Below the pieces are notes generated by a model. The model had not been told where the DNA came from. It ran no database searches and saw only the letters and a list, made by a program, of their open reading frames with translations. A DNA stretch of 64,000 bases from Tretioscincus oriximinensis (Eukaryota > Chordata > Lepidosauria > Squamata > Gymnophthalmidae). The DNA lies in NCBI GenBank assembly GCA_022410635.1, contig JAJVDF010000220.1:1050698-1114697 (forward strand), written 5' to 3'. The position numbers and the translations under genes were made by a program. Positions 54,691-64,000 of the stretch are shown piece by piece; position 1 is the stretch's first letter; each line of letters begins with the position of its first letter.

Positions 54691-55390
54691 GGTGGTATCA
54701 CCTTGCTTGCTCTTGCACTCTTAGGTGCAGGTCAGGGCCAGGAGTGCCTAAAGTTTGTCAATTACTGGCCTCTCTGGAAAGACCGTCGGGTCACAGCAAC
54801 CCATCCACTGGTAAATTCCAGATTGGACTATTGTAATATGTTCTGCATGGGGCTGATCTTGAAGACAGGTTGGAAGCAGAAGCTCTTGCAGAACACAGCA
54901 GCTGCTAACAGGCACCAATGGCTGGGCATACATTTTGCTAGTTGTAAAAGAACTTCAGCTGCCCATTTGCTATCAAGCCCAGTTTCAAGATATTATCAGT
55001 GATTTCTAAGGCTCTAAATGTCTTGGTCCCAAATATCTGAAGGAATACCTCCTCCCATCCAGAGCTGCCTACACTCTAAGATCTTCCATGGAGGCCTCTT
55101 GACAGACTAACCATCTTCAGTAATCAAAGACGGGTGGGTGCATGGGAAGACTTTCTTGGTGATGTCCCCTAGGTTATTCTGAATGGACTTTGCTGTGAGG
55201 AGCATCAGACATCCAAACTATACATGTCAAGAGGCCTAGTGAAAACAAACCTGGTCTACAGCTGCATGAATACCTTCTCCTCACACGGCACTGTCATCAC
55301 TGTTTAGCTACTATATTTTAGTTCTTTTTACTATGACCCACTGTGAGACTCTCAGGTCTAGGGAAGGATATAAATAAACATAGAAAATAA
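54690..55390 (+). pseudogene. L2-type LINE ORF2 C-terminal remnant
   Basis: A plus-strand frame gives LDYCNMFCMGLILKTGWKQK then LLQNTAAANR, the conserved LDYCN..L.GL......LQ..QN.AAR region of L2-like reverse transcriptases. The later aatatctgaaggaatacctc, actctaagatcttcc and gactctcaggtctagggaag fit the rest of the ORF and the 3' tail. Stops are present. Confidence 0.8.
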
Positions 55391-55789
55391 ATTCTAACAT
55401 CGTCTTCTTGTAACAAAGAACACCAAACACATTTTGATAATTTGCTTAATATGGTCCCATGTGCAATGAGAATGCTAGATGTTGTAGTACTGAGAATATC
55501 TGGAGAATTACAAGTTGTGTGCCTGTGCCAGTCTTAANGAAGCGCTTCCAGACAAAAGAGACAATCGTGGGATTTAGAGAAGATCCTGCAATCACTGGCA
55601 GATATTGGAGGCCATCATTTCTTTTTTCCGCTGGCTCCTTTTGTTGTATTTCCTCTTCCTTCTAGGAAGCTGACTCACTTCCCCCCCTTTTTTTAACATC
55701 TTGGCTATCTTCTGTGTATTTGCAAGAGCAATAATAATGAAAGTTGCCAAGAGATAGAGGTAGGTGATCACTGTTAGATATTTTCTGAG

Positions 55790-56480
55790 GCTCAAACTGG
55801 GGTAATTAATATTCATGCTAATTTGCATACTCATAAATATGCAAATTTATTCATAAATATGCAAATATTCATAAGTATGCAAATTACCCACCAACATGCA
55901 TTCTCTTCTGAAATTCCTTCTTGAGAAATCTGTGAAGCATGTGAGAATTTTTAAACTGTGTGAGAATTTTTGGAGTACATCAGAATTTTTAATTTTTTTT
56001 ACAGAGGGAAGGTGCCTTCAGGAGCTGGCTCTGGTTGCTAGAAACCCCTAGTGGTGGGGCAGTGTATTTTTTTTAAAAAAAAATCATTCTTTTAAATGTG
56101 TGAGAATTGTTTGAAGTGCATGAGAATTTTTATTTTTTACTGAGCGGTGGGTGCCTTCAGGAGCTAGCCCCGGTTACAAGAATCCCCTAATGGTGGGGCA
56201 GTGATTTAAAAAAAAATCAAAAAAAATTTTTTTGAAGTGTGTGAGAAATTTTTGAAGTGTGTGAAAANTTTTTATTTTTTACTGAGGGGAGGATGCCTTC
56301 AGGAGTTAGCTCCAGATGACAGCGCCCCCTAGTGGGGGTGCAGTGATCCCCCCCACCATTTTCTTTTTCCACAGCAAAATTCGGGGAAATGGTGCCCCAC
56401 CCCAGGAAGGTGGGGTAGACACCCCCAAACTGGGTTCCCTCCCTCAAAAGGAGGCATTTGGTCAGCTTAGATAGGTAAAA
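55790..56480. repeat. family R repeat, long copy
   Basis: From aggctcaaactggggtaatt through three aatatgcaaat-type palindromic blocks. Three repeats of a ggtgccttcaggagctgg block follow at 56,010, 56,148 and 56,292. Then come cagcaaaattcggggaaatg and a ggcatttggtcagctta end. Internally repeated at about 140 bp. Confidence 0.75.
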
Positions 56481-57681
56481 CCCAGCATTGTTTTCTGATT
56501 TCTCACAAAGCAGTACTGGGGGGCTATTTTTTCATTTATCTTTAGATTCTATTGGGAGATAGTCCTGTATAGTCAGGTATAGTCCTAGGAGAATTATGGC
56601 TTTCAAACCACATTTAGAAAGAGTGTGGATTTATGTATCTATACAGGATCACTGTTTTCCTGTATAGAGCTGGGCTAGTATAGGAGAACATGGCAGCCCT
56701 ACAAATGATTCTGAGATTGAAGCAATGTCTTCAACTAATCTGTATTCATCAAAATAATAACCACTCTTTAATTTTTTCATGAAGTCTTGTGGTAAACGAT
56801 AAAATGAATGAGGCATGGATGGATGGAATACAAAGCAGCAATGATTAAAGCATTTCATAAATGGCATCAAATCTGTAACTTCTGATGCCCGGTTGGTGTT
56901 TTTAAGGAATACTTGTTTTTGTCATGGTGAAAGGCTTTTGGTCTTTCCACTTTCTAGAAGAGATCATTCCCTTCTGCTGGGAATGTTTATAATCAACACT
57001 TTGCTGACCAGAAGCCAGGAGTGGGAGGACTAGGGCAGAAATGACCAATGAGAGAGACCAACGCCATGCTGCTATACTCCTAGTAGAGTATAATATTTGC
57101 CTCAAAGACAATCCTGGCTTTTTTATGTTAATATAATTAGCAATCTATTCCAATTCCTATAGTGAATCACTCTTCCATGAGATTACTACACGGTGATTAT
57201 AAAACTGCTTTTGTGTAATTGCTGTGATTATGCCTGTTTAGCTGTAGCAGCCCAGAAGACAGATGGCATATTAGATCAAACACATCATCCTTGAGCTCTT
57301 TTCCTTACCCTTTAGTCNGATTAACATGACTGCAAGTTTTATCTACAGACTCCACAAACATTTACAAATACATCTGTTTTGTAGAATTAGTTACATGTGA
57401 TTCTGTCTCCACATCATTCCCCCATCCCCAACACAAACAAATGAATAGCCTCATGAATATTTCACCACAGCAATAACTTTGCCTCATAAGTGGACACTTT
57501 CCAAGCCAAAAAAAGTAATAATATTAATACCAGTACTACTTACAACAACAATTGATCTGACTTTCCCTCTCTACTTTGGCTAGTAGTTCCATCTGAATAT
57601 TATATGGCTATCGGATTTATTTAATTATATGTTATGTGGGATGGAGTCTGACATGCACTTTCAGTTCTNTAGTCCTCAACA
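56481..57681. other. intron 2 segment, mostly unassigned
   Basis: 56,917-56,958 shares a 42-bp block with 53,175. No exon is seen. Confidence 0.4.
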
Positions 57682-57990
57682 ATTCCTGGAGAGGTAGTGG
57701 TAGCTAACAGCTTGGATAGTTTCAAGACAGGACTAGACAGGTTTATGGACACTAAGGGTATAAATGGATACTAAGATAGTTGTCTGGATGTCGCCTCCGG
57801 GATGGAGCAACAGGCAGGACTCTTGAAATACCATTTGCAGGGAGTCACGAACAGGAGCAGCATATTTTGCTTTCCTCTGTTCGGACTGCCCAGGTGCATC
57901 TGGTGGGCCTCTGTGTGACACAGAATGCTGGACTCGATGGGCTGTGGCCTGATCCAGAATGGCTCTTCTTATGTTCTTATGTTCTTATGT
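57682..57990 (+). mobile_element. LINE 3' end, copy 8 (young)
   Basis: Near-identical to 8,090-8,398 over about 300 bp and ending in repeated ttcttatg. A further decayed copy follows at 58,150-58,290. Confidence 0.85.
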
Positions 57991-58019
57991 TTTTAATTGT
58001 ATTAAACCAGGAAAAAATA

Positions 58020-58290
58020 TTTTACCCCCATTTTAGTTCAGTTGTTCAAGACTGAAGAACAATTAAAAGTATGTGTATTTTTATAGTATTTTTATACTAT
58101 AGTATTTTTAGTATTTTTATAGTATTTTTATCCAGTACTTTTATAGATGAAGATTTTACCCTCTTCTGTTGAAACTTCTGTTCAAACAACCCAGGTGCAA
58201 TTGGTGGGCCTTTGTGTGAGACAGAATGCTGGAATAGATGGACTCTGGCCCAATTCGGCAGGGCTCAGCTTCTTATACTTTTAATATTTT
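58020..58290 (+). repeat. family P fragment, TAGTATTTT repeat and a decayed LINE end
   Basis: 58,025-58,075 has attttagttcagttgttcaa and aagactgaagaacaattaaa. 58,080-58,140 is a short tttttatagta repeat. 58,150-58,290 matches gaatgctggaatagatggac of the LINE end. Confidence 0.6.
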
Positions 58291-58534
58291 TAAAGTAAAA
58301 ACAGGTTAAAAATAGCTGCAAGGAGTGAGGAGACAACATGCTTCCATTACAGGAATCAAGTAACCAATTTTAGGGATAAAGCAGCTGCTTTATGGTGGTC
58401 TCCTAAATTTATGGGAGTCTCTCTATGGAAGGACTCCAGGTGCCAACTCTATGGGGGTTTGGGTGTCTTCTTAAAACTTATTTGCTCATTCAAGGAGGGA
58501 AGCTGAACTAATTATATTTTTAAAATCTGTTTTA

Positions 58535-58635
58535 TTTCTTGTGTTATTGTATTTTTGCTCCACCATGGATTTTGGCTAAAGAGTGAGACACCAAACATTA
58601 TAAATAAAANACAAAAATAAATAAATAAACTTTGA
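58535..58635 (+). repeat. retroelement 3' tail
   Basis: ttattgtatttttgctccac, ttttggctaaagagtgagac and an AAAT tail. Diverged. Confidence 0.45.
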
Positions 58636-58854
58636 TCTAGAAGAGAGAAATTCTCCATCTAGATGGTGGATTTTCAAGTATCTCTCCCCATTATGTTGAG
58701 GCCTAGAAATGTCCATGGAATCAGACTAAGCTGAGCACGTTGAGGTTTGTGAGAGTCACTGGCAGCAACAATCCGATTTAATTAAAAGTTTTAGCCAACC
58801 TTATGAGGCTGGTGGTGGTCTTGACAAGTTGAGTTAATTTTATGGACTTTTTCA

Positions 58855-59170
58855 CTATTTCAGAGAATGGTCTCTGGGGACTGTCTTCTACCTTCTACAC
58901 AGCCCTCCAGTTACAATCGTTTGAAAACATGGCATGTGAGACCATTAGGAATAGGGCGCGGTATAAGAATAAATAAATACAGTATCTGCATTTTCTGCAG
59001 GAATGTTTCTATAGCACAGGAATGATTTTGGCCAACTTTGAAAAATTTCCATGCAANGTACATTTATGATAAATTTAAGATTTTTTTTGGAGTAGCTGAA
59101 GAATAGCCAGGCAATTGTCAATGTGAGTGCTCTGTTCCTGCTAATTACTTGGAGTATTCCTCAGTGAAAA
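58855..59170. repeat. family T repeat copy
   Basis: cagagaatggtctctgggga, acagccctccagttacaatc, ttctgcaggaatgtttctat and gttcctgctaattacttgga in family order. A short foreign tail (gggcgcggtataagaataaa) lies at 58,955-58,980. Confidence 0.7.
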
Positions 59171-59426
59171 TATAAAAAGGCCCTATATGTAGAGACATAG
59201 AAAGGAGACAAAAGAGAAAGGGAACAAGAATCCTTCCACCTTTCTCTGATTCCTCATTCTTCCAGTTATTATGTTCTCACCCTGACAAGGCAAGATGTAG
59301 AGGAGAAAGGAGGGTGAATCATATTGTCTTGCCCTGATCCAACCTATTCTTTTAGTGGCTGTTTACAAGGACCTCAAAGTTTCCTACATTTACAATATAA
59401 TATTAATATGGAGAATCATTCATCTA

Positions 59427-59620
59427 CAACTCTGATTCTCAACCTTTTAGAAGCTGCCCTCCCCAAAGAGTGGAAATTTTTTCAACGCTCTCCCTTTGTG
59501 AAAATCCTGATATTTAGGGTATGGGGAGGGGGTTACACACATCATTAACGCCTTACATGTAACTGCCACGTCACAGGCAGCAGCCAATCACTACACGGGG
59601 GGCAGCATCGGCCCTGTTGA
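59427..59620. mobile_element. hAT-like MITE
   Basis: tgattctcaaccttttagaa at the left and ctgttgagaatcaatga at the right are short inverted ends. The target duplication is not clear. Confidence 0.5.
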
Positions 59621-59627
59621 GAATCAA

Positions 59628-59963
59628 TGATTAATAATAATAATAATAATGATAATAATAATGATAATAATAATGATAATAATGATGAAGAAGAAGAAGA
59701 AGAGGAAGAAGGAAGAAGGAAGAAGGAGGAAGGAGGAAGGAGGAAGGAAGAAGGAGGAAGGAGGAAGGAGGAAGAAGGAAGAAGGAGAAGAAGAGGAAAG
59801 AACCTTCCAAAGGGACTCAAAGCAACTTACAAGGGTATTTTGCCCAAAGGCTAATATTCCCATTTATCTACTTGCAGTCAGTTGCAATTTCTTGCAATTC
59901 TTGCTTTCAAATAGCTGGGTTGGCTAGAGCTACAGGCTAGGAGAAGGTGCTCATCCCTCCCCT
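59628..59963 (-). mobile_element. tRNA-type SINE, copy 5, head missing, long tail
   Basis: The body (59,800-59,963) matches the other copies but stops before the tRNA-like head. Its 3' tail is a 170-bp mixture of AAT, GAT, GAA and GGA repeats (59,628-59,798). Poly-Asn, poly-Ile and poly-Glu frames here are artefacts. It ends about 65 bp from the exon 2 donor (60,028). Confidence 0.8.
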
Positions 59964-60028
59964 ATTAGCTATAACTATCTATAGTAAATGAAAACATCTT
60001 AGTCACATTTGTTAATTTATATTCTTAC

Positions 60029-60132
60029 CTGTCCCGCAAAGAGACCACAAACACCAATTATGCAGAGAATGTTGAATACTGCAGAGCCAACTATTGTTCC
60101 AACTCCAACATCTCCTTTTGTGATAAACACAC
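60029..60132 (-). CDS. SLC24A3: SLC24A3 window exon 2 (alpha-1 repeat, second half)
   Basis: This 104-nt exon, with one base carried in, gives 35 residues from GVFITKGDVGVGTIVGSAVF to CGLFAGQ. It completes alpha-1 (motif GTIVGSAVFN) and a hydrophobic helix, NILCIIGVCGLFAG. The acceptor is ccccctcag and the donor is CAG followed by gtaag. It exits in phase 0. The intron to exon 1 is 987 bp and contains a fragment of a recurrent foldback-type repeat (60,230-60,590 lies just upstream). Confidence 0.97.
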
Positions 60133-60229
60133 CTGAGGGGGAAATAATATCAAAGTTGGGCCTGTTTCTCAGAATAGGCAAAAAGTGGTATCCAAAAACA
60201 GGAATATAAAGGAGAACCAAAGGCACACT

Positions 60230-60590
60230 TCAGTAGGGTAGGTGTTGCTGCGTAAGGAAAGCTGAGAAAATGTGTGTAACAATAAACAGAAGTCTGGATA
60301 GTTTTGAATATCCAAATTAGGAAGTGTGACTGTTGTATTCTAGTCTTTGTATGTTTTATGTGCCTGGCACCCCACCTCATTGTGANAGGGTGAAAACATG
60401 TTACGTGACACATAGAGCACACAAAGACACCATTCATATCTCCTGCAGGAATGTCTTCATAGCNCAAGAATGAAACTTAGCACAAGCTCAGTTTAAAGTA
60501 AGTTTAACAATGNTTTTGGAGTGACTGGTGAATAAAAAAACAACTAGCAATGCAAACACTTCTTTCATTTTACTATTCCCCTGTCAAAGT
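60230..60590. repeat. family T repeat copy in intron 1-2
   Basis: tgcctggcaccccacctcat, agggtgaaaacatgttacgt, tcctgcaggaatgtcttcat and tttggagtgactggtgaata in family order. Confidence 0.65.
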
Positions 60591-61119
60591 GTAGACCATC
60601 CAAGCTAGAATCAAGCACAAACCTGGCTCATCACAGTTCCTTTTCACCCCTGAAAGTCCTTCATCAAAGGATTCCATGAACGCAGTGAAAGCAGAAAAAA
60701 TGTTGATAAATTGCCTTCATGTATTCAAGTCCTATTTGTCCAAATAACCTTCAGCAGAAGAAAGGGATCCCTTTGCTGCATGATATATGACAAGAGGCAC
60801 ACTGTTCCAAAATGCTGCATTTTGAGCTAATTAGCCTGAAAATTCTCACCAATTTAAACTTATTTCNAGAGTGGTAATTTTTAAAAATACAATTGTGCAC
60901 TTTGGAATAACTGACTGTCACTGTCATTCTGACACCTTTCTAAGGGCATCCACTTTGTAATCCTGCCATTTTCTCCTTGCACTAAATTTAATCTTATGGG
61001 TTTGCTCTTCTACCAATACCTCACCCTTTCTTAGCTGTGGTGTGAGATAGGAACAAATCTAAAAATAGCTTTGCTTACTTGCTCAATGACAGCAAGAACG
61101 AAATGGTTGATTTAGCTAC

Positions 61120-61204
61120 CTATGACAGATGTAAACAGTTCGGGAGCGGAGCTGCCAGCTGCCATAAATGTTGCTCCTGCCACATCTTCACTCAGGTGCA
61201 AGCG
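61120..61204 (-). CDS. SLC24A3: SLC24A3 window exon 1 (alpha-1 repeat, first half)
   Basis: This 85-nt exon encodes 28 residues beginning [17 protein letters not shown] and containing [12 protein letters not shown], the core of the alpha-1 repeat that lines the ion pathway. The Glu in APELF corresponds to the cation-binding Glu (Glu188) of NCKX2. The acceptor reads cccttcacag before CGCTTG, and the donor is ATAG followed by gtagct. The exon starts in phase 0 and leaves one base, which joins the next exon to form a Gly codon. The preceding exon, expected to end near a DDYFVPSLEKI-type segment, is not visible between here and the right edge. Confidence 0.96.
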
Positions 61205-61629
61205 CTGTGAAGGGAAAAAAAGAGGATTTAATCAAAAGCAAATTAGAACAGACGCTTAATCTATCAATGCTCCCGTTAATGGAGATCTCAAGCGTTGCCT
61301 CTGGCAACCCTCAAAGGAAAGCAGATGTGAAGAAGTGGTAGGTGCAGCAGAATCTTTCTCCAGATTATGTTCTCCCATACAATTTTGACCAAATGTTCAG
61401 ACTCCCCAGGAATATAACCCACAAGTATATTACAATAATACTTACTGAAGCAAGAAGCTTAACGGCATAAAAACGAGCTAAAACAGAACAGAAACTGAGC
61501 CCCAAATAAGTCATTCTATAAACAAGAGAGGAAAACCTCCATTAGCATATGGGAAAACTGAGCAGATCCTTTTCACCTGTGCACCAGCTCAGATGAAAAA
61601 AATATAAAAGGACACATTAGGGACATTTT

Positions 61630-62050
61630 CCCACTTACCTTCAGAAAATAGTCTCTGGTAACCATTTCCATTCACTGATTGGAATAATGTTTGCTACCTT
61701 TTGCAGTTTCCTAGGCTTAAGCATTTTTGCTGTATGGAATTGCATACAGCAATATTAGAATTGTATTCTAACATTTCTGTGTTCTCCTTGTCACTCCTCA
61801 TTATGAGTGGGTAAAAACACTCATGTGTCATGTAGTACACAGAAAGCTTGAAATATAGCATGTGCACTTCCTGCAGGAATTTTTTCAGGTGGAGAAATGA
61901 TTGTAGACTAAACTTAGTCCATGCATGGTAAGTTTAAGGTAAGTTCTAGAATGCTTTTAGAGTGACTGGGAAATAGCAAAATAATAAGCAATGTAAAAAC
62001 TCAGTCCCTTTGAATTGATGGGATTATTCCCTAGTCAAAGTGCAGAAAAG
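61630..62050. repeat. family T repeat, fullest copy
   Basis: From ttcccacttaccttcagaaa, through taaccatttccattcactga, aacatttctgtgttctcctt, tcctgcaggaattttttcag, tagtccatgcatggtaagtt and tttagagtgactgggaaata, to attattccctagtcaaagtg. About 420 bp. No coding frame; the class is unknown. Confidence 0.7.
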
Positions 62051-63224
62051 CACTTAGTCTTTTTCTTCAGGCTCTGAAATAGCAATGCCAATTGTGCAAA
62101 TCAAACATAGCGAATGAACGATACAGCCTGTTACAAATCAATACAAAAATACACAGCTGGAGTGGAACTGTATGAATTGACCACAACAGAATTCCAACAG
62201 CTTCACTATTTAGCATGCAACTTCCTTTGTAAGCAATCTGTACAATTACACAATGTTCATGCATGCTTCTGCAAATTACTAGCTAATCTTTTAACATAGT
62301 GGCTACCAAGAACCATTAGGTTTTCAGCTCTAGTCAACCTTTATATTATGACCAATATTTATGGATGATTAAAATGACAGTTCAGCAGTACTTGGATGAT
62401 TAGAATAAGTAGCTATTACAAGTTGATAAGTAGTTACAACTGGTTGCTAATTCACTTTTAGGACTAATTCAAGGTTTTGCTACTGGAAGGAAACTCACAA
62501 TAACTTGAGATTAAGCTGCCTGAAAGTAAACATCCTCATATTTACTCTCAGGTAAGACCTCCCAGGTTCAATAAAAAGTGATCTGTTTAGAAATGCAGTG
62601 CACAGTTTCCGAAATGGCATTTCCCTTCCTTTACCATACATTTTCCCTACACATAACATGATTTTTTGTAGTAGTCATTTCTCTTCTTTAAGAAACTTTT
62701 AATATTATAATTTTGGTTGTGATGTCCAACTTATTTAGTATGCTATCAGATATACTAAAAGGGACAGATAGAAAATTTAAAAAGGTCACATGCATCATCC
62801 ACAAGTCTCTGATTCTTTACCCCTTTAACTACAGGCTTTAAATAATTCCTGGGACAACTCCTGTTTGGGATAGATGAACAAGAGCTTTGATAGTCAATAG
62901 TAGCCTGGAAATTCCTGCTACTATTGGATGACCAATTAGAGATATGGAAACCCAGGCCAGCAGCAACAATCAGTGGTGAACAAGTAGCTATTGGAAAGGA
63001 CCAACTGCTAAAGTGTACCTTTCCCCTTTCACTTGATCATCCAGTTTTGCTAATAAATTATTACAAAACAGTATCTACTCCTAACACTCCATTATGAACA
63101 AAAAAGTAAAGAAACTTAAGGTCCATCCCCACCTAATGTCTCACTATTTCCTTTAAAATGTGTTCACGATCTGCCTCACCTACCTCAAGTTTTCACACTG
63201 CTCCAACACATGATGAGCCTCGTA
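62051..63224. other. SLC24A3 intron, nothing recognised
   Basis: Searched for the upstream exon (a DDYFVPSL-type segment on the minus strand) without success. No repeat family recognised. Confidence 0.45.
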
Positions 63225-63435
63225 AGACATTGCAGCATTCTCTGAGATCAAAGAGCCAATTAACTTTTACATGCAGCCTCGAAATCTCATGAGATTTCCC
63301 ATGTTCACATTGATGAATGTCTCCACAGAGGTTTTTTGGATTATAGAAACGCCCACTATTGAATTGCATAAACTGCGGTGGCTGGAAATTCCATGACAAT
63401 AGACGTTTTTAGCAAGTAGAGCGCTGAAATTGCGT
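63225..63435. repeat. interspersed repeat shared with 53,615-53,835
   Basis: gagccaattaacttttacat, cctcgaaatctcatgagatt, ccacagaggttttttggatt and agacgtttttagcaagtaga parallel the other copy. Confidence 0.6.
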
Positions 63436-63539
63436 AACCTCTTGGGGCAGATTGAAGGTAATGTTGCTTCCACCCTGCTAAATATTGCGAATGGGGATGA
63501 AACTCTTAGTTTCTTAGGAAAAAGATATATTTTTTCCTC

Positions 63540-63760
63540 TTCCTTTTATTTTTTAAATGTTATGTTTATNAAGTTTTACAAATGTATATGGACCAAATGT
63601 AAAAACAATAAATAATAAAAAGATAAAAAATACAGTAAACAATAAACAATAGACAATAAAAAACAAAAATTATATAATAATAACAATATCAATAATAATA
63701 ATATAAAANACATNAAACATATACACTCCCCTTCCTCTTGGATACGTAGATGCTAATGAG
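63540..63760 (-). repeat. AT-rich end, possibly L1 3' end
   Basis: The plus strand is rich in aataaa and aataata. The minus strand reads as a T-rich UTR ending with ttaaaaaataaaa. Weak evidence for an L1 3' end. Confidence 0.3.
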
Positions 63761-64000
63761 AAGAATCTGTGTCATATGTGTTTATAACATATTTCTTTGT
63801 GTAAACAGCATCAAAACTGATTGAACCAAGAAAGTATTATTAGATGTAAATAAAGCAAAAGCAATAAACTTTGACCATCTCTCTGTCTATGGATTCTTAA
63901 TTTGAATCACCAACGTATGAAGCCTATTTTGCTGGAAGCAGTGCTTTTTTTCCAGAACAAAAGGTGCCGGAACTAACACCGCCGCCGCCGCTGGGGGGCG

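Larger units (their letters stand above)
15914..64000 (-). other. SLC24A3: SLC24A3 (NCKX3) gene, 3' portion, 13 coding exons
   Basis: The minus strand carries the 3' part of a K+-dependent Na+/Ca2+ exchanger of the SLC24 family. These plasma-membrane transporters extrude Ca2+ with K+ in exchange for Na+. The 13 exons total 1,521 nt (506 codons plus stop). Human NCKX3 is about 644 residues as I recall it, so roughly 140 N-terminal residues should lie right of the window. NCKX3 is preferred over NCKX4 because of the C-terminus NLPMCQDH (NCKX4 ends MCREDD), the segment SVGLLLASVFV, and a loop with GPYTPFDPP after an acidic run. All introns are GT-AG and phases agree at every junction. Introns range from 828 bp to 13.2 kb. 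I see no frameshift or premature stop, so the gene looks functional. Confidence 0.96.

Noticed and set aside
59545..59927. Low-complexity Asn/Glu- and Ser/Leu-rich frames
   Set aside because: They translate the triplet tail of a SINE.
61205..64000. Upstream SLC24A3 exon
   Set aside because: I looked for the expected DDYFVPSL-type coding segment on the minus strand and found none, so it lies outside the window.

Overview
This is a vertebrate nuclear window, most likely from a squamate reptile. It is AT-rich and dense in old and young repeats: CR1 and L2-type LINE ends, BovB/RTE fragments, L1 ends, a tRNA-derived SINE, a decayed Tc1 element, hAT and other foldback elements, and an LTR-like unit. 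Having BovB, CR1/L2, L1 and Tc1 together fits squamates; the species is inference. Isolated single n bases and one 715-base gap point to a draft assembly. No bacterial-type gene, CRISPR array or operon is present, and nearly all long open frames are repeat or chance frames.

One host gene is present. Thirteen consecutive minus-strand exons, from 61,204 down to 15,914, encode the last 506 residues and the stop codon of SLC24A3 (NCKX3), a K+-dependent Na+/Ca2+ exchanger. All 13 exons are open, all intron ends are GT/AG and all phases join. Exons 1-2 carry the alpha-1 repeat and exons 3-5 the following membrane segments. Exons 6-8 carry the large acidic cytosolic loop, exon 9 its end plus the next membrane segments, exons 10-11 the alpha-2 repeat, and exons 12-13 the last segments and C-terminus. 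One exon is only 26 nt. The N-terminal exons lie beyond the right edge.

Layout from left to right. 1-13.6 kb is downstream intergenic sequence with foldback elements, BovB, a Tc1 element with a SINE in its left terminal repeat, and LINE tails. 13.6-15.9 kb is the probable 3' UTR plus repeats. 16-18 kb is the last intron, with a 214-bp GAA/AAC array that is the tail of a SINE. 18.2-31.4 kb is a large intron with a CR1 foldback, a 720-bp LTR-like tandem duplication, a 37-nt hairpin, BovB, an L1 fragment and a 330-bp palindrome. 31.4-45.4 kb is the exon-dense core, with transposons very near splice sites. 45.4-60 kb holds two large introns with an L1 end, the gap, nested elements, an unusual 224-bp tandem array and an L2 fragment. 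60-64 kb holds the first two window exons and more repeats.

I found no convincing new coding system. The most unusual structures are the 224-bp array at 51.4-52.5 kb, the hairpin at 23.55 kb, the LTR-like duplication at 21.2-22.6 kb (possibly an assembly artefact), and several recurrent foldback families that I cannot name.
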